From positions 9,376-73,375 of the forward strand of contig CANLCC010000008.1 in NCBI GenBank assembly GCA_947488815.1: DNA of 64,000 nt. Reading direction: 5' to 3'. Position 1 is the stretch's first letter. Every line of letters begins with the position of its first letter. The notes beneath the pieces were generated by a model, which saw nothing but the letters and a program-made list of their open reading frames with translations, had not been told where the DNA came from and ran no database searches. Shown piece by piece: positions 48,349 through 57,481 of this stretch. Both the position numbers and the translations under genes were made by a program. The stretch comes from CAIQIA01 sp945861105. GTDB taxonomy: Bacteria > Cyanobacteriota > Cyanobacteriia > PCC-6307 > Cyanobiaceae.

Positions 48349-49669
48349 CGGCGACAGGGGCAAGCAGCAGCAGCGGCGGCAGCACCGTGAACACGGCCAG
48401 CATGACGACCTGGGGCAGGTAACCCCGACTCACCACCACGTAGAGGTAGGCCAGGGCCAGGGCGGTGACCACCTGCACCAGGGGATCGCTGCGGCGCTGC
48501 AGGAAGCCGTTCCAGAGGCGGCGATAGAGCAGGCCCAGCAGCCCGTAGCCCGCCACCACCCCCGGCCAGCCCGCCATGAGGGCGTACTCGGCCCAGTTCA
48601 GCACCGCAGCCCCGGTGCTGGCCTGGGCGCTGCCGTAGAGGCGGGCGAGGGCATCAAGCAGGTAACTGGCCGACTCCTTGCCGGGCAGCAGCACCGAAGG
48701 CACCGGAAACAGCAGGGTGCGCAGCAGGGGCTCGGCGCCGACGCTGGCGATTGAATCCGGCACCGCCTGCACCAGCGCCGCCGAGGGGAAGAAGATGGCC
48801 GCCTCTCCGAAACCGGCCTGGACCACGTCGCCGGCACCGACCCCCTGCAGCAGCGACAGGTCAAGCCCCAGTCCGTACTGGCGGGTGAGGCCGATGGCCC
48901 CCGACGCCAGCAGCAGCAACGCCCCGGCGGCCGCCAGGAGCGGCAGGGACGGCCGCCGGCCGCCGGCCAGGGCCGGCAGCAGCAGCAGGGGCACCAGCAG
49001 CAGCACCAACCGGTAACGGAAGCCGATGGCGGTGAACAGCGCCGCGGCCACGAGGGTCCAGAGCAGCAACGGCCAGAGGGGCCGCCAGGGCTGGCGCAAC
49101 CGTGCCGCCAGCAGCAGGCAGGTGCCGGGAATGAGCAGGTTCACCGCCAGGGCGGCGTAATTGGCGAAGGGCCCCAGCTCGGTGGCGGCGGCGCCGGGCA
49201 CCTCCGTGGCCAGCACCAGCGGGTTCAGCTGCTGCAGCAGTCGCAGGGGGCCGACGGTCAGACCATGCAGGGCCAGGCCGGTGCCGTTGAGGATCCAACC
49301 CAGCCTCCAGGCCCGATCGGGATCGAACGGGGACAGGGGAAGCCGTCGGGCCGGCGGCGAGGGCAGCAGGCCATAACCGACCAGAAAAGCGCCATAGGCC
49401 AGCACCGAGGTCTGCCAGCCCACGTCAAGCACCCCACGGAAGTTGACGCCCCGGTCGATCCAGCCACCACTGGCCAGGGCCAGCAACGGTCCGGCCAGCG
49501 AGTAATAGGCAAAGATCACCGCCAGCACCATCGGCGGCTCGACCCAGGCCAGGGGTGAACGCCGATCGGCGGCCCGCAGGGGCCACAGCAGCAGCAGGGC
49601 CGCCAGGCTCAGCAGCCAGAACAGCTCATCCCCCCGCAGCCGCCCGGGATCGAAGACGGCATCGGTCAT
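48317..49669 (-). CDS. Wzy-like oligosaccharide repeat-unit polymerase
   Basis: A 450-residue, very hydrophobic protein with about 11-12 predicted membrane helices and a larger loop around residues 280-370. It has no sharp motif, as is usual for Wzy/EpsG-type polymerases. Its position amid glycosyltransferases supports polymerase over O-antigen ligase, but WaaL-like ligase remains possible. The start overlaps the GT4 stop at 49666 by 4 bp. Confidence 0.7.
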   Translation of the reverse strand: MTDAVFDPGRLRGDELFWLLSLAALLLLWPLRAADRRSPLAWVEPPMVLAVIFAYYSLAGPLLALASGGWIDRGVNFRGVLDVGWQTSVLAYGAFLVGYGLLPSPPARRLPLSPFDPDRAWRLGWILNGTGLALHGLTVGPLRLLQQLNPLVLATEVPGAAATELGPFANYAALAVNLLIPGTCLLLAARLRQPWRPLWPLLLWTLVAAALFTAIGFRYRLVLLLVPLLLLPALAGGRRPSLPLLAAAGALLLLASGAIGLTRQYGLGLDLSLLQGVGAGDVVQAGFGEAAIFFPSAALVQAVPDSIASVGAEPLLRTLLFPVPSVLLPGKESASYLLDALARLYGSAQASTGAAVLNWAEYALMAGWPGVVAGYGLLGLLYRRLWNGFLQRRSDPLVQVVTALALAYLYVVVSRGYLPQVVMLAVFTVLPPLLLLAPVADDRRPSAQQR

Positions 49670-50808
49670 CGCAGACGGGCCACGAGGGCACTCAGTCTGG
49701 AGCGCCGCGGGTGGGCGAGGGCCGTGGCGACGGCCGCTTCAAGGCCGGTGGCGAAGGCCTCGGGATCGAAGCCTCGCAGCCGTTCGGCCGCCGCCTGCCG
49801 CAGGCGGTCGCGGCTGGCGGCGGGAAGGGCCTCAAGCCGGTGCAGCAGCCGCGTCAGGGCCGCCGGATCCCCGGGATCGAAGCTCCAGCCGGTCCTGCCC
49901 TCGTCGATCAGATCAACGGCGCAGCCGGCGCCGCGGCTCACCAGCACCGGCAGACCGGCCGCCATCGCCTCGTTGACCACCAGTCCCCACTGGTCCACCC
50001 GGCTGGGCAGCACAAAGCCCGACGCCGCCCTGTACAGCCGCCGCAGGTCATCGAGCTGCTGAAAGCGCAGCAGGCTCACCCGATCGGGATCGGGCAGGGT
50101 CGCAATCGTGCGACGCAGCTGCGGTTCCTCGGGCCCATCGCCCACCAGCTGCAACCCCCAGCGCCCGCCGGCCGCCTGGTAGGCCCCATAGGCCTGCAGC
50201 AGCAGCCGGTGGTTCTTGCGGGGCAGAAAGCGGGCGACGCAGAGCAGCCGTGGGGGCTGGGCCGGCGGATCGGCCGCAGCCGCGGCGAAGAGGTCATTGT
50301 CGACCACATCCCAGGGCTGGTGGATGGCCGCGGCCGGAAACCCCAGATCGTGCAGGTAGGCCCGGCTTTCGCGACCCGCCACCAGGGCCGCGGAATAGCC
50401 GCGCAACAGACAGCGCTTGGGGTGCTCGAGCCACCAGGGCCTGGAACGGTCGGCCCGGCGGCTGTCGCTGACGATCACGAGCGGCACGTGGCGGGCCTGG
50501 GCCGCCAGCAGCAGCCGCCGATAGGCCCCGTCGGCCCAGCCCACCGTCACGACCACCGCCGGTTGGTGCTGCTGCAGCAGGGCCGCCAGCTGTGCATCAA
50601 GGCAGGCCCGGGGCGGATCGACCTCGGGCCCGGCGGCCCCCCGCAACCGCTCGACGCGATACCCCCCACCGGCAGGGGTGAATTCCCAGGGGTACTCCTG
50701 GGAAGCGGGCCGGGTCTCGAGCACCACCAGCGCCAGACGCGCCGCCGCGGCCTGGAAGCGGGCGTGGTGATACGGGCCGATGCGACGGAGGGCGAGCAGC
50801 ACGGTCAT
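49666..50808 (-). CDS. Glycosyltransferase, GT4 family
   Basis: A 380-residue GT-B enzyme. Donor half: LLCVARFLPRKNHRLLLQAY, LVGDGPEEPQLRR, FVLPSRVDQWGLVVNEAMAA (with Gln-Trp-Gly before the second Glu) and the GWSFDPGD end of the fold. The N-terminal half binds the acceptor, which is unknown. Coupled by 4-bp overlaps on both sides. Confidence 0.87.
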   Translation of the reverse strand: MTVLLALRRIGPYHHARFQAAAARLALVVLETRPASQEYPWEFTPAGGGYRVERLRGAAGPEVDPPRACLDAQLAALLQQHQPAVVVTVGWADGAYRRLLLAAQARHVPLVIVSDSRRADRSRPWWLEHPKRCLLRGYSAALVAGRESRAYLHDLGFPAAAIHQPWDVVDNDLFAAAAADPPAQPPRLLCVARFLPRKNHRLLLQAYGAYQAAGGRWGLQLVGDGPEEPQLRRTIATLPDPDRVSLLRFQQLDDLRRLYRAASGFVLPSRVDQWGLVVNEAMAAGLPVLVSRGAGCAVDLIDEGRTGWSFDPGDPAALTRLLHRLEALPAASRDRLRQAAAERLRGFDPEAFATGLEAAVATALAHPRRSRLSALVARLR

Positions 50809-51977
50809 TGCGGCAGCTCCAGGGCCGAGAGCAGCCGCTCGCCGTAGCGGCTCCAGCCATGCTCAAGGGCCCGCCGACGGGCCGCGGCCCCCAGCCGCTG
50901 ACGGAGGGCACGGTCTTCGATCAGCTGCTGCAGCCGCTCCGCCAGGGCCGCCGCATCCCGCACCGGCACCACAAACCCCTCGACGCCATCGCGCACCAGG
51001 GCCCCGCAGTGGTGGGTGGTGACCACCGGCACTCCACAGGCCATCGCCTCGAGATGGGCCAGGGCGAAGCTGTCGGTGAGGGTGGGCAGCACCACCACAT
51101 CGGCCCGCTGCACCTCGGCGGCCATGCGACTGCGGGGCACCGGCCCCAGGTAGGTGGGACCGCTGAACAGGGGGGCCGTCACATCCACCTGCCAGGCACC
51201 GGCGATGCGGCAGTGATGGGCCACCCGCCGCTGGCTCAGCAGGCGGCAGGCCTCGGCCAGGTAATGGTGACCCTTGCCGAGGCTCACGCGACCGACGCTC
51301 AACACCCGTCCCGGTTCGGGGCAGACCGGCAGCTCGAACCAGTGCTCGGGAATGCCGTAGGGCACCAGCCGCAGCCGCGAGGGCTCGCAGCCCAGGGCCA
51401 GGCAGCTGTCCAGGCAGTAGGTCGATGGCACCAGCACCCGATCACTGAGGGCCCATTTGCGACGGTCGCGGTCGATGCCGGCCTCGATGACCTCAGCGGT
51501 TTCGGCCGGGGGCTCGACCCCAGGGAAACGCCGCCGCTCCTCCAGCAGGATGCGGCCGGCATCGGCACTGATGATCAGTTCATGGACCACGGCGAGACCC
51601 TGGTCGCGGGCCCGTTCGACCGTGGCCAGGTCGTCGTTGATGAAGCTGGTGTACACCGCCCCCGCACCGGCGAAACCCTCGCGGGCCGCCCGCTGCAGCA
51701 GGGCCTGGGCCCCCCGGCCCGCCAGGGTGGCCACCACCTGCTCGCGCACCAGCCGCCGGGGCAGATCGGCCGGCAGCCGCCGGGCCAGCAGGCGCTGCAG
51801 CGCCGGCGGCTGCCGACCCGGCGGCCAGAGGGCCGCCAGGGACTGCAGGGAGCGGTGGTGGCCGTGCAGATCGGTGTAGAGGGCCGCCAGGGCCCCGGCG
51901 CGGGCCAGCAGGGCCGGCACGGCGTAGTGGAGGCGCGCACCGGGCTGCAGCACGGCATAGCGGGGGAGCCGCGGCAT
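50805..51977 (-). CDS. Glycosyltransferase, GT4 family
   Basis: From ATG 51977 the product is 390 residues. It has SVGRVSLGKGHHYLAEACR near residue 221, then LPTLTDSFALAHLEAMACGVP and VVTTHHCGALVRDGVEGFVV. In the EX7E site the first Glu is Asp (TDSFALAHLEA). The frame extends to 52220 inside the next gene and was trimmed at the ATG that touches the upstream stop. Confidence 0.87.
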   Translation of the reverse strand: MPRLPRYAVLQPGARLHYAVPALLARAGALAALYTDLHGHHRSLQSLAALWPPGRQPPALQRLLARRLPADLPRRLVREQVVATLAGRGAQALLQRAAREGFAGAGAVYTSFINDDLATVERARDQGLAVVHELIISADAGRILLEERRRFPGVEPPAETAEVIEAGIDRDRRKWALSDRVLVPSTYCLDSCLALGCEPSRLRLVPYGIPEHWFELPVCPEPGRVLSVGRVSLGKGHHYLAEACRLLSQRRVAHHCRIAGAWQVDVTAPLFSGPTYLGPVPRSRMAAEVQRADVVVLPTLTDSFALAHLEAMACGVPVVTTHHCGALVRDGVEGFVVPVRDAAALAERLQQLIEDRALRQRLGAAARRRALEHGWSRYGERLLSALELPQ

Positions 51978-53098
51978 CAGCCCAGCAGCTCCTGCAGCCT
52001 GGCGGCCACCACCGCCCAGGTGAATTCGCCACCCCGGACCGCCAGGTCCTGGCGCCAGGCCAGGTAAGCGCCGTAGGGCGTCAACCGCTGAGCGATCCAG
52101 TCGGCCACCATCGGCGGCGTGGGATGGGGGGGGAACAGCATCCCGCAACCGGCATCGGGCAGGGTCGCGGGGATGCCACCCACCGCATGGGCCAGCACCG
52201 GCACCCCCAGCCGCAGGCATTCGCGGTTGCCGATGCCAAAGGCCTCGGCGCGGGAGAAGAGCGTGCCGAAATGCCAGCTGCGCACTTCGGCCACAAAGGC
52301 AGCCCCGTCCCGGCGACGGTCAAGAAAGCCGACGGGTTCGAGGCAGGGATGGCGCGGCAGCCCCGCGGGGTCAGGCCCCACGGCCCGCACCCGCGTCGGC
52401 AGTCCACGCACGGCCAGGGCCTCCGCGAGCTGCAGCAGGAACGGCCCCCCCTTGCGCTGCCAGTCCTTGCCAAGAAACCCAAGCCGCAGGGGCGCGGCAC
52501 CCCCCGGGGCCGGCGGCGGCGGGGCCGGGGGCTGGGCCGCCAGCAGAGCTTCATCGAGGTTCGCCCCCCCGGGCACCACCCAGACCCGGGCCGGGTCGAC
52601 ACCGCAGTCGTCGATCACCGAAGCGGCCGCCCAGGGGGCCATGGTCACCACAGCGCCGGCGGCCTGCAGCGCCCGGCGCTCCTGTGCCAGCACCTGCCGC
52701 CGGTAGGCGGGCGCCAGACCACGCCCCACGCCGTAGTCCTCAAACACCTGGCGGGTGGTGGCATCGAGATAGAAGTCAACGCGCCAGGCCGCGGGCCAGG
52801 GGTGGAGCGGCAGCAGCGGCATGTGCGACAGCAGCGCCAACGGTGCTGCCGGCAGGGGCTGCTGGGCCAGCAGCGCCCTGGCGAAGCCGGGGCTGTACTG
52901 AAAACCACCCGGCCGACCATGGCGCAGCAGTTGCCGCAGGTTCCAGAAGCGGCGGCGCCAGGCCAGGGCCGAAGGCTGCAGGGCCAGGCCGCCCTGCAGC
53001 AGTCCCGTGCGCTGACCGGCCGCCAGCAACGCCGCCGGAATGCCGCTCCAGGTGGCGGAATCGGTGGCATCACCGCAGCAGAGCAGATAGCGGTTCAT
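51977..53098 (-). CDS. Glycosyltransferase, GT4-like
   Basis: From ATG 53098 (ATGA overlap) the product is 373 residues. Donor half: LRLGFLGKDWQRKGGPFLLQ near residue 206 and FSRAEAFGIGNRECLRLGVP with EX7E. The N-terminal half is divergent and has YLDATTRQVFEDYGVG. Sugar specificity unknown; overlaps the next gene's start by one base. Confidence 0.83.
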   Translation of the reverse strand: MNRYLLCCGDATDSATWSGIPAALLAAGQRTGLLQGGLALQPSALAWRRRFWNLRQLLRHGRPGGFQYSPGFARALLAQQPLPAAPLALLSHMPLLPLHPWPAAWRVDFYLDATTRQVFEDYGVGRGLAPAYRRQVLAQERRALQAAGAVVTMAPWAAASVIDDCGVDPARVWVVPGGANLDEALLAAQPPAPPPPAPGGAAPLRLGFLGKDWQRKGGPFLLQLAEALAVRGLPTRVRAVGPDPAGLPRHPCLEPVGFLDRRRDGAAFVAEVRSWHFGTLFSRAEAFGIGNRECLRLGVPVLAHAVGGIPATLPDAGCGMLFPPHPTPPMVADWIAQRLTPYGAYLAWRQDLAVRGGEFTWAVVAARLQELLG

Positions 53099-55314
53099 CG
53101 CACCCCCAGCAACCGATACCAACGCCGGGCCATGGGGGCCGCATCAAGGCGCTGGGCCTGGGCCGCACCCCGGGCCGCCAGGGCCTGGCGTTGGTCGGCG
53201 TTGCGCAGCAGCGGCCCGAGGGCCCGGGCCCAGGCCCCGGGATCGGCCGCCGGCAGCAGCAGCCCGGCGCGGCCGTCGTCGAGCACCTCCCGGCAGGCGG
53301 GCACATCACTCGCCAGCACCGGCAGCCCGGCCGCCAGGGCTTCGGCGAGCACGATCCCGAACCCCTCGGCGGCGGTGGTGGCAAGGGCGAACAGATCGGC
53401 CTGCCCCAGCAGCTCGGGGATGTCCTCGCGACGGCCGAGAAAGGCGACACCATCGCCGAGCTGCAGCTCGCGGGCCAGGGCCTCGAGGGCGGGCCGGGTG
53501 GGACCGTCGCCCACCAGCTGCAGCTGCCAGGCCGGCGCCTGGGGCCGACAGGCGGCAAAGGCCCGCAGCACCGTGGCCTGATCCTTGAGCGGATCGCAGC
53601 GGGCGACCAGCAGCAGCCGCAGGGGCCCAGCATCGGCCCGGCGGGCCCGGGCCGCCGCCGCCCTGGCGGCCACCTCGGCGCGGGCGACACCGTTGGCCAG
53701 CACCGGTGTGAGGCGCAGGCGACGACCTGTTGATGGCAGCGGCAGGCTGGCGGCCACGGCCCGGGAACAGGGCACCAGCACCAGACCGAGGCGGGCGCAC
53801 CAGCGCAGCAGCCGGGCCACCGCCTCCCGGTCTGGACCCTGCTCCGGCACCCGGTTCTGGACGGCGCAGCAGCGCCGACGCACCCCCGTCAGTGCCGCGG
53901 CCAGGGCGACCCAGAGGCTGCGACGGTTGCAGGGATACAGCAGCAGGGCCCGCGGCCGCAGCCGGCCGAGCAGGGGCAGCAGCTGCAGCAGCTGCAGCGG
54001 CCCCTCCCGACCGGGACGTTCGATCAACGTCAGCTGCCCCTGCCGGGCCAGGGCCTCAAACGGAGCCGCCTGGCTGCGCTCGGCCGCATCAAGATTGAGC
54101 AGCACGCTCTCGACACCGGCGGGCGCCCGGCGCAGCAGCTCACAGGCCAGGGTTTCGAGGCCGCCGGCCGGCAGGCCCCGCAGCACATGCAGCACCACCG
54201 GCCGCAGGCCGAGGCAGCGGGCATAGGCATCGGCCATGGCGGCGATGCCGTAATCGCGGCAGGCCCGTTCCCGGGCCGCCAGCACCCGCCCGGCGGTGGC
54301 GGCCGGTGCCGCCAGCACCTGCGCCAGCCCTGCAGCCAGGGCCGCCGCATCCCCGGGGGCCACCAGCAGGCCACAGCGCCCCTCCTGCAGCACCTCACGG
54401 CAGGCGGGCACCGCCGTGGCGACCACCGGCACACCGGCCGCCATTGCTTCGGCCAGGGCAATCCCGAACCCCTCCAGGGCCAGGGCCGGCCAGGCGAACA
54501 CATCCGCTGCGGCAAGCAGCTCGGGCACATCGTCGCGGCTGCCCAGAAAGGCCACGGCGTCGCCCAGCCCCAGCTGCCGGGCCAGCCCCTCCAGGGCCGG
54601 CCGGGCCGGACCCTGCCCCACCAGCTGCAGCCTGGCCGCAGGATGGCGGCGACGCAGCAGCACCAGGGCCTGCAGCAGGGTGGGCAGATCGCGGCTGGCA
54701 TCGAGGCGGCCGACGCTGATCAGCAGCGGTCCGGGAACGGCGGGGTCTGGACGGCGGGGGCGCTGAAACCGTGCGGGATCGCAGGCATTGGCGACGGTGA
54801 TGGCTTCGGCAGGCTGCAGCCCGAAGTCCCGCAGGCTGGCCTGCCGCACGGCCTCACTGCAGCAGACGAGCCGATGGGTCACGGGTCGCCCCAGTTGCAC
54901 CAGGGCCCGGAAGCGGCGGAACGAACGGCCGGCATCGACGGGGGGCAGGTTGCCGGCATGGGCCACCAGCCGCCGCACCCCCGCCAGCCGTGCACCCCAG
55001 GCGAAGGGGGCATGCCAACCCAGGGGGAAGCTGAGCACCGCCTGGGGCCGGTCGGGCCCCAGCAACCGCAGGCCGGCGACGAACAGGCGCAGCAATCGGC
55101 CGGGGCCGCGGTCGAGCTGCAGCTGGCGCACCGGCACCCCGGCGGCGGCAAAGGCCGGCGCCAGATCATCGGGCCCGCTGAAAAACGTGAGCACCCGCAC
55201 GGACAGCCCCTGGTCACGCCAGTGGCGGGCCAGCTGCAGGGCCAGCACCGGACAGCCCTCCCGGGCCAGGGAGGCCAGCACGATCAGACACGGGGCCGGG
55301 GGGCGCTGGGTCAT
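53095..55314 (-). CDS. Tandem double glycosyltransferase (two GT4 domains fused)
   Basis: A 739-residue protein with two complete GT4 units. Unit 1 (about 1-370) has SVGRLDASRDLPTLLQAL, LVGQGPARPALEGLARQLGL and EGFGIALAEAMAAGVPVVA. Unit 2 (about 371-739) has VARCDPLKDQATVLRAF, LVGDGPTRPALEALARELQL and EGFGIVLAEALAAGLPVLA. The near-identical motifs suggest internal duplication. Each unit keeps its EX7E, so both may be active and add two sugars in sequence. Coupled by 4-bp overlaps on both sides. Confidence 0.88.
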   Translation of the reverse strand: MTQRPPAPCLIVLASLAREGCPVLALQLARHWRDQGLSVRVLTFFSGPDDLAPAFAAAGVPVRQLQLDRGPGRLLRLFVAGLRLLGPDRPQAVLSFPLGWHAPFAWGARLAGVRRLVAHAGNLPPVDAGRSFRRFRALVQLGRPVTHRLVCCSEAVRQASLRDFGLQPAEAITVANACDPARFQRPRRPDPAVPGPLLISVGRLDASRDLPTLLQALVLLRRRHPAARLQLVGQGPARPALEGLARQLGLGDAVAFLGSRDDVPELLAAADVFAWPALALEGFGIALAEAMAAGVPVVATAVPACREVLQEGRCGLLVAPGDAAALAAGLAQVLAAPAATAGRVLAARERACRDYGIAAMADAYARCLGLRPVVLHVLRGLPAGGLETLACELLRRAPAGVESVLLNLDAAERSQAAPFEALARQGQLTLIERPGREGPLQLLQLLPLLGRLRPRALLLYPCNRRSLWVALAAALTGVRRRCCAVQNRVPEQGPDREAVARLLRWCARLGLVLVPCSRAVAASLPLPSTGRRLRLTPVLANGVARAEVAARAAAARARRADAGPLRLLLVARCDPLKDQATVLRAFAACRPQAPAWQLQLVGDGPTRPALEALARELQLGDGVAFLGRREDIPELLGQADLFALATTAAEGFGIVLAEALAAGLPVLASDVPACREVLDDGRAGLLLPAADPGAWARALGPLLRNADQRQALAARGAAQAQRLDAAPMARRWYRLLGVR

Positions 55315-56594
55315 GGGCCGTAAAGGGGCCGCAGCTCCTCGGCCAGGGTGGCGACCGTGCGACCCGGTGGACGGGCGGGGGCCGGCAGCGGCCGCTCACC
55401 CCGGGCCATGGCACCGAGGAACAGGCGCCAGGCCGACACCGTGGGGGGCAGCAGCACACCACCACCGTGGTCGCTGATCCATTCGGCAATGCCCCCCAGG
55501 TCGCTGCCGGCCACGGGCAACCCGGCGGCGAAGGCCTCCAGCAGGGTGAGGGGGCCGGTCTCGGGCCAGAGGGACGGCAGCAGCCCCAGGTCGTAGCCGG
55601 CCAGCCGCGGCAGCAGCTCTGCCGGCGCCAGGCAGCCCCGGTGGCGCACGCGCGGGTCAGCGCCCAGGCGCCGCTGCAGCCGGCGACCGTAGGCGCTGTC
55701 CCAGCCGGGACCCCAGAGGTCCAGCTGCAACGGCAGCTGGGGCGGCAACTGCCGGATCGCCTCCACCAGCAGATGCACCCCCTTGACCTCAGCGCAGCGG
55801 CCCCACCACACCAAACGCATGGGACCGTCAGCCCGGGGCGATCGCGGCCGGGGCGGCAGCGGCGCCGGGCCGGCACTGCGCACCAGATGCAGACGGTCGG
55901 CGGCCACACCGTTGCGTTGCAGCACCTCGGCACTCCAGCGGGCCAGCACATGGAACGCCGCCACTTCTGGCAGCAGGCGCTGCCAACCCCGGCGGAAGGC
56001 GGCCGTCAGCGGCCGGGCGGTGAGCACATGGGCCAGGCGACCGGGACTGTCGCTGGTGAGGGGCCAACCGTGCTGGCAGGCCAGCAGGGCCGCCAGCGGT
56101 GCCGGCATCCCACCGTTCACCAGGCGACAGTCGGTGCAGCGCCGGTCATCGATGCGGCCATCACAGGGCCGTCGGCGGCGGAAGCGCAGGCTGCCCTGCA
56201 GGCAGGTGAAGCCGGGGGCATGCACCGTCATCACCACCCGGATGCCACGGGCCCGGGCCGCCAGCACATGCGACAGGCCGCAGCGGTCGCTCCAGGAATG
56301 CAGATGCAGCACCTGCGGCCGGAAGCCATCGAGCAGGCCCTCAAACCCCGGCAGCTGGCGGGCCTCCATGGCCAGCCGTCGGCTGCGGTCGGCCGGCACC
56401 ACCGGCGGCAGCAGCAGCCGGTCGGCACCGGGCTCCACGGGCCCGGAGGGGCCACCGGGATCGCCATGGGCAGCCCACAGCACCTGCGGCGGCGACGGCA
56501 GCTGCAGCTGGGCCGCCAGCAGCCGGTCGATGAACACCTCCGTGCCGCCGGTGACGGGGGGATGCAGAGCATCGGAGAGGTGCAGGATCCGCAT
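55311..56594 (-). CDS. Glycosyltransferase, GT4 family, with Cys-rich insert
   Basis: From ATG 56594 the product is 427 residues and begins MRILHLSDALHPPVTGGTEV, the usual GT4 start. The donor half has LVWWGRCAEVKGVHLLVEA and PETGPLTLLEAFAAGLPVAG. An insert near residues 130-165 holds four Cys (FTCLQG, RPCDGR, RRCTDC), which may bind a metal. In-frame starts upstream would overlap the DUF5672 gene. Overlaps the tandem GT gene by 4 bp. Confidence 0.86.
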   Translation of the reverse strand: MRILHLSDALHPPVTGGTEVFIDRLLAAQLQLPSPPQVLWAAHGDPGGPSGPVEPGADRLLLPPVVPADRSRRLAMEARQLPGFEGLLDGFRPQVLHLHSWSDRCGLSHVLAARARGIRVVMTVHAPGFTCLQGSLRFRRRRPCDGRIDDRRCTDCRLVNGGMPAPLAALLACQHGWPLTSDSPGRLAHVLTARPLTAAFRRGWQRLLPEVAAFHVLARWSAEVLQRNGVAADRLHLVRSAGPAPLPPRPRSPRADGPMRLVWWGRCAEVKGVHLLVEAIRQLPPQLPLQLDLWGPGWDSAYGRRLQRRLGADPRVRHRGCLAPAELLPRLAGYDLGLLPSLWPETGPLTLLEAFAAGLPVAGSDLGGIAEWISDHGGGVLLPPTVSAWRLFLGAMARGERPLPAPARPPGRTVATLAEELRPLYGP

Positions 56595-56605
56595 CGGCCG
56601 GCGGG

Positions 56606-57481
56606 TCAGGTCTGGGCCAGCCATGGATCCCACTGCTCGCGGTGGCCGGGCAGGGTCCACCAGGCGTGGGCGCCGAAGGGCAGGCGGCCCAGGCGCCGCA
56701 GCTGCTGGTCCACGTGACGGTCGATGCCGAACCGCACGGCCTCGTCGTAAGGCGCGACACGGAACAGGGGCCGCACCATCGGCAGCTGGCGGCCGAAGAT
56801 CACATCCTCGTTGATGCCCAGCCAGTGGGCCAGGCTGCTGGGCGGTGCCGGCAGGCGGCAGCCGCCGGTGAGGCGGCAGGCAAGCCAGCGGGCATGCATC
56901 ACCAGCCGCCCCCGGCGGCTCCAGCCCCGCAGGTGCCGCTGCAGATCGCCGTAGCGGAACACCAGCGGCGCCACCGCCAGGGCGGCCTCGAAGGCGGCGA
57001 TGCGTCGCAGCGAAAAACCGCCCACACCGTTGAAGGGAACCGTGGACGGATCAAAGGGATCCCCGGGCCCGAAGCAGGGTGGCCCGATGTAGTCCCAGGG
57101 GCGGCGGCACCAGGCCAGCAGTTCATCCGCGAAGACGGTGGCATCGAGCTGATGGATCAACAGATGGCTGTAGGCCCGGTAGTGGGCATAGAACGCGGGG
57201 CGCAGCATCAGCTGGTTGTAGGTCCGCTCCGACGCCATCCAGGGGTCAGGCACGGCATGCAGCGTGAACCGCGCCCCGGGCCCCACCAGCGCCGCCACGG
57301 CCTCGGCGATGGCGGCGGCACGGCCGGCGGGGCAGAGCAGCACCAGCGGATGGCGCGCCAGCAGGCGAAAGGCCCGCCGCAGGCTCAGCTGTTCAGGCGG
57401 GCGCAGCTGCGGCAGCGGGATGGGGATCACCACCACCGGCCGCGGTGGCGGGGGCCCGTCACTGGCTCCAGAGCCGGGCAT
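56606..57481 (-). CDS. DUF5672 protein, putative glycosyltransferase
   Basis: A 291-residue protein with YNQLMLRPAFYAHYRAYSHL, the acidic LIHQLDATVF, WDYIGPPCFGPG and NGVGGFSLRRIAAFEAAL, then HWLGINEDVIFG. I recognise this as DUF5672, a presumed GT-A-like sugar transferase with no settled substrate. The LDA triplet may be the metal site. Its start overlaps the ABC exporter stop by 23 bp. Confidence 0.83.
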   Translation of the reverse strand: MPGSGASDGPPPPRPVVVIPIPLPQLRPPEQLSLRRAFRLLARHPLVLLCPAGRAAAIAEAVAALVGPGARFTLHAVPDPWMASERTYNQLMLRPAFYAHYRAYSHLLIHQLDATVFADELLAWCRRPWDYIGPPCFGPGDPFDPSTVPFNGVGGFSLRRIAAFEAALAVAPLVFRYGDLQRHLRGWSRRGRLVMHARWLACRLTGGCRLPAPPSSLAHWLGINEDVIFGRQLPMVRPLFRVAPYDEAVRFGIDRHVDQQLRRLGRLPFGAHAWWTLPGHREQWDPWLAQT

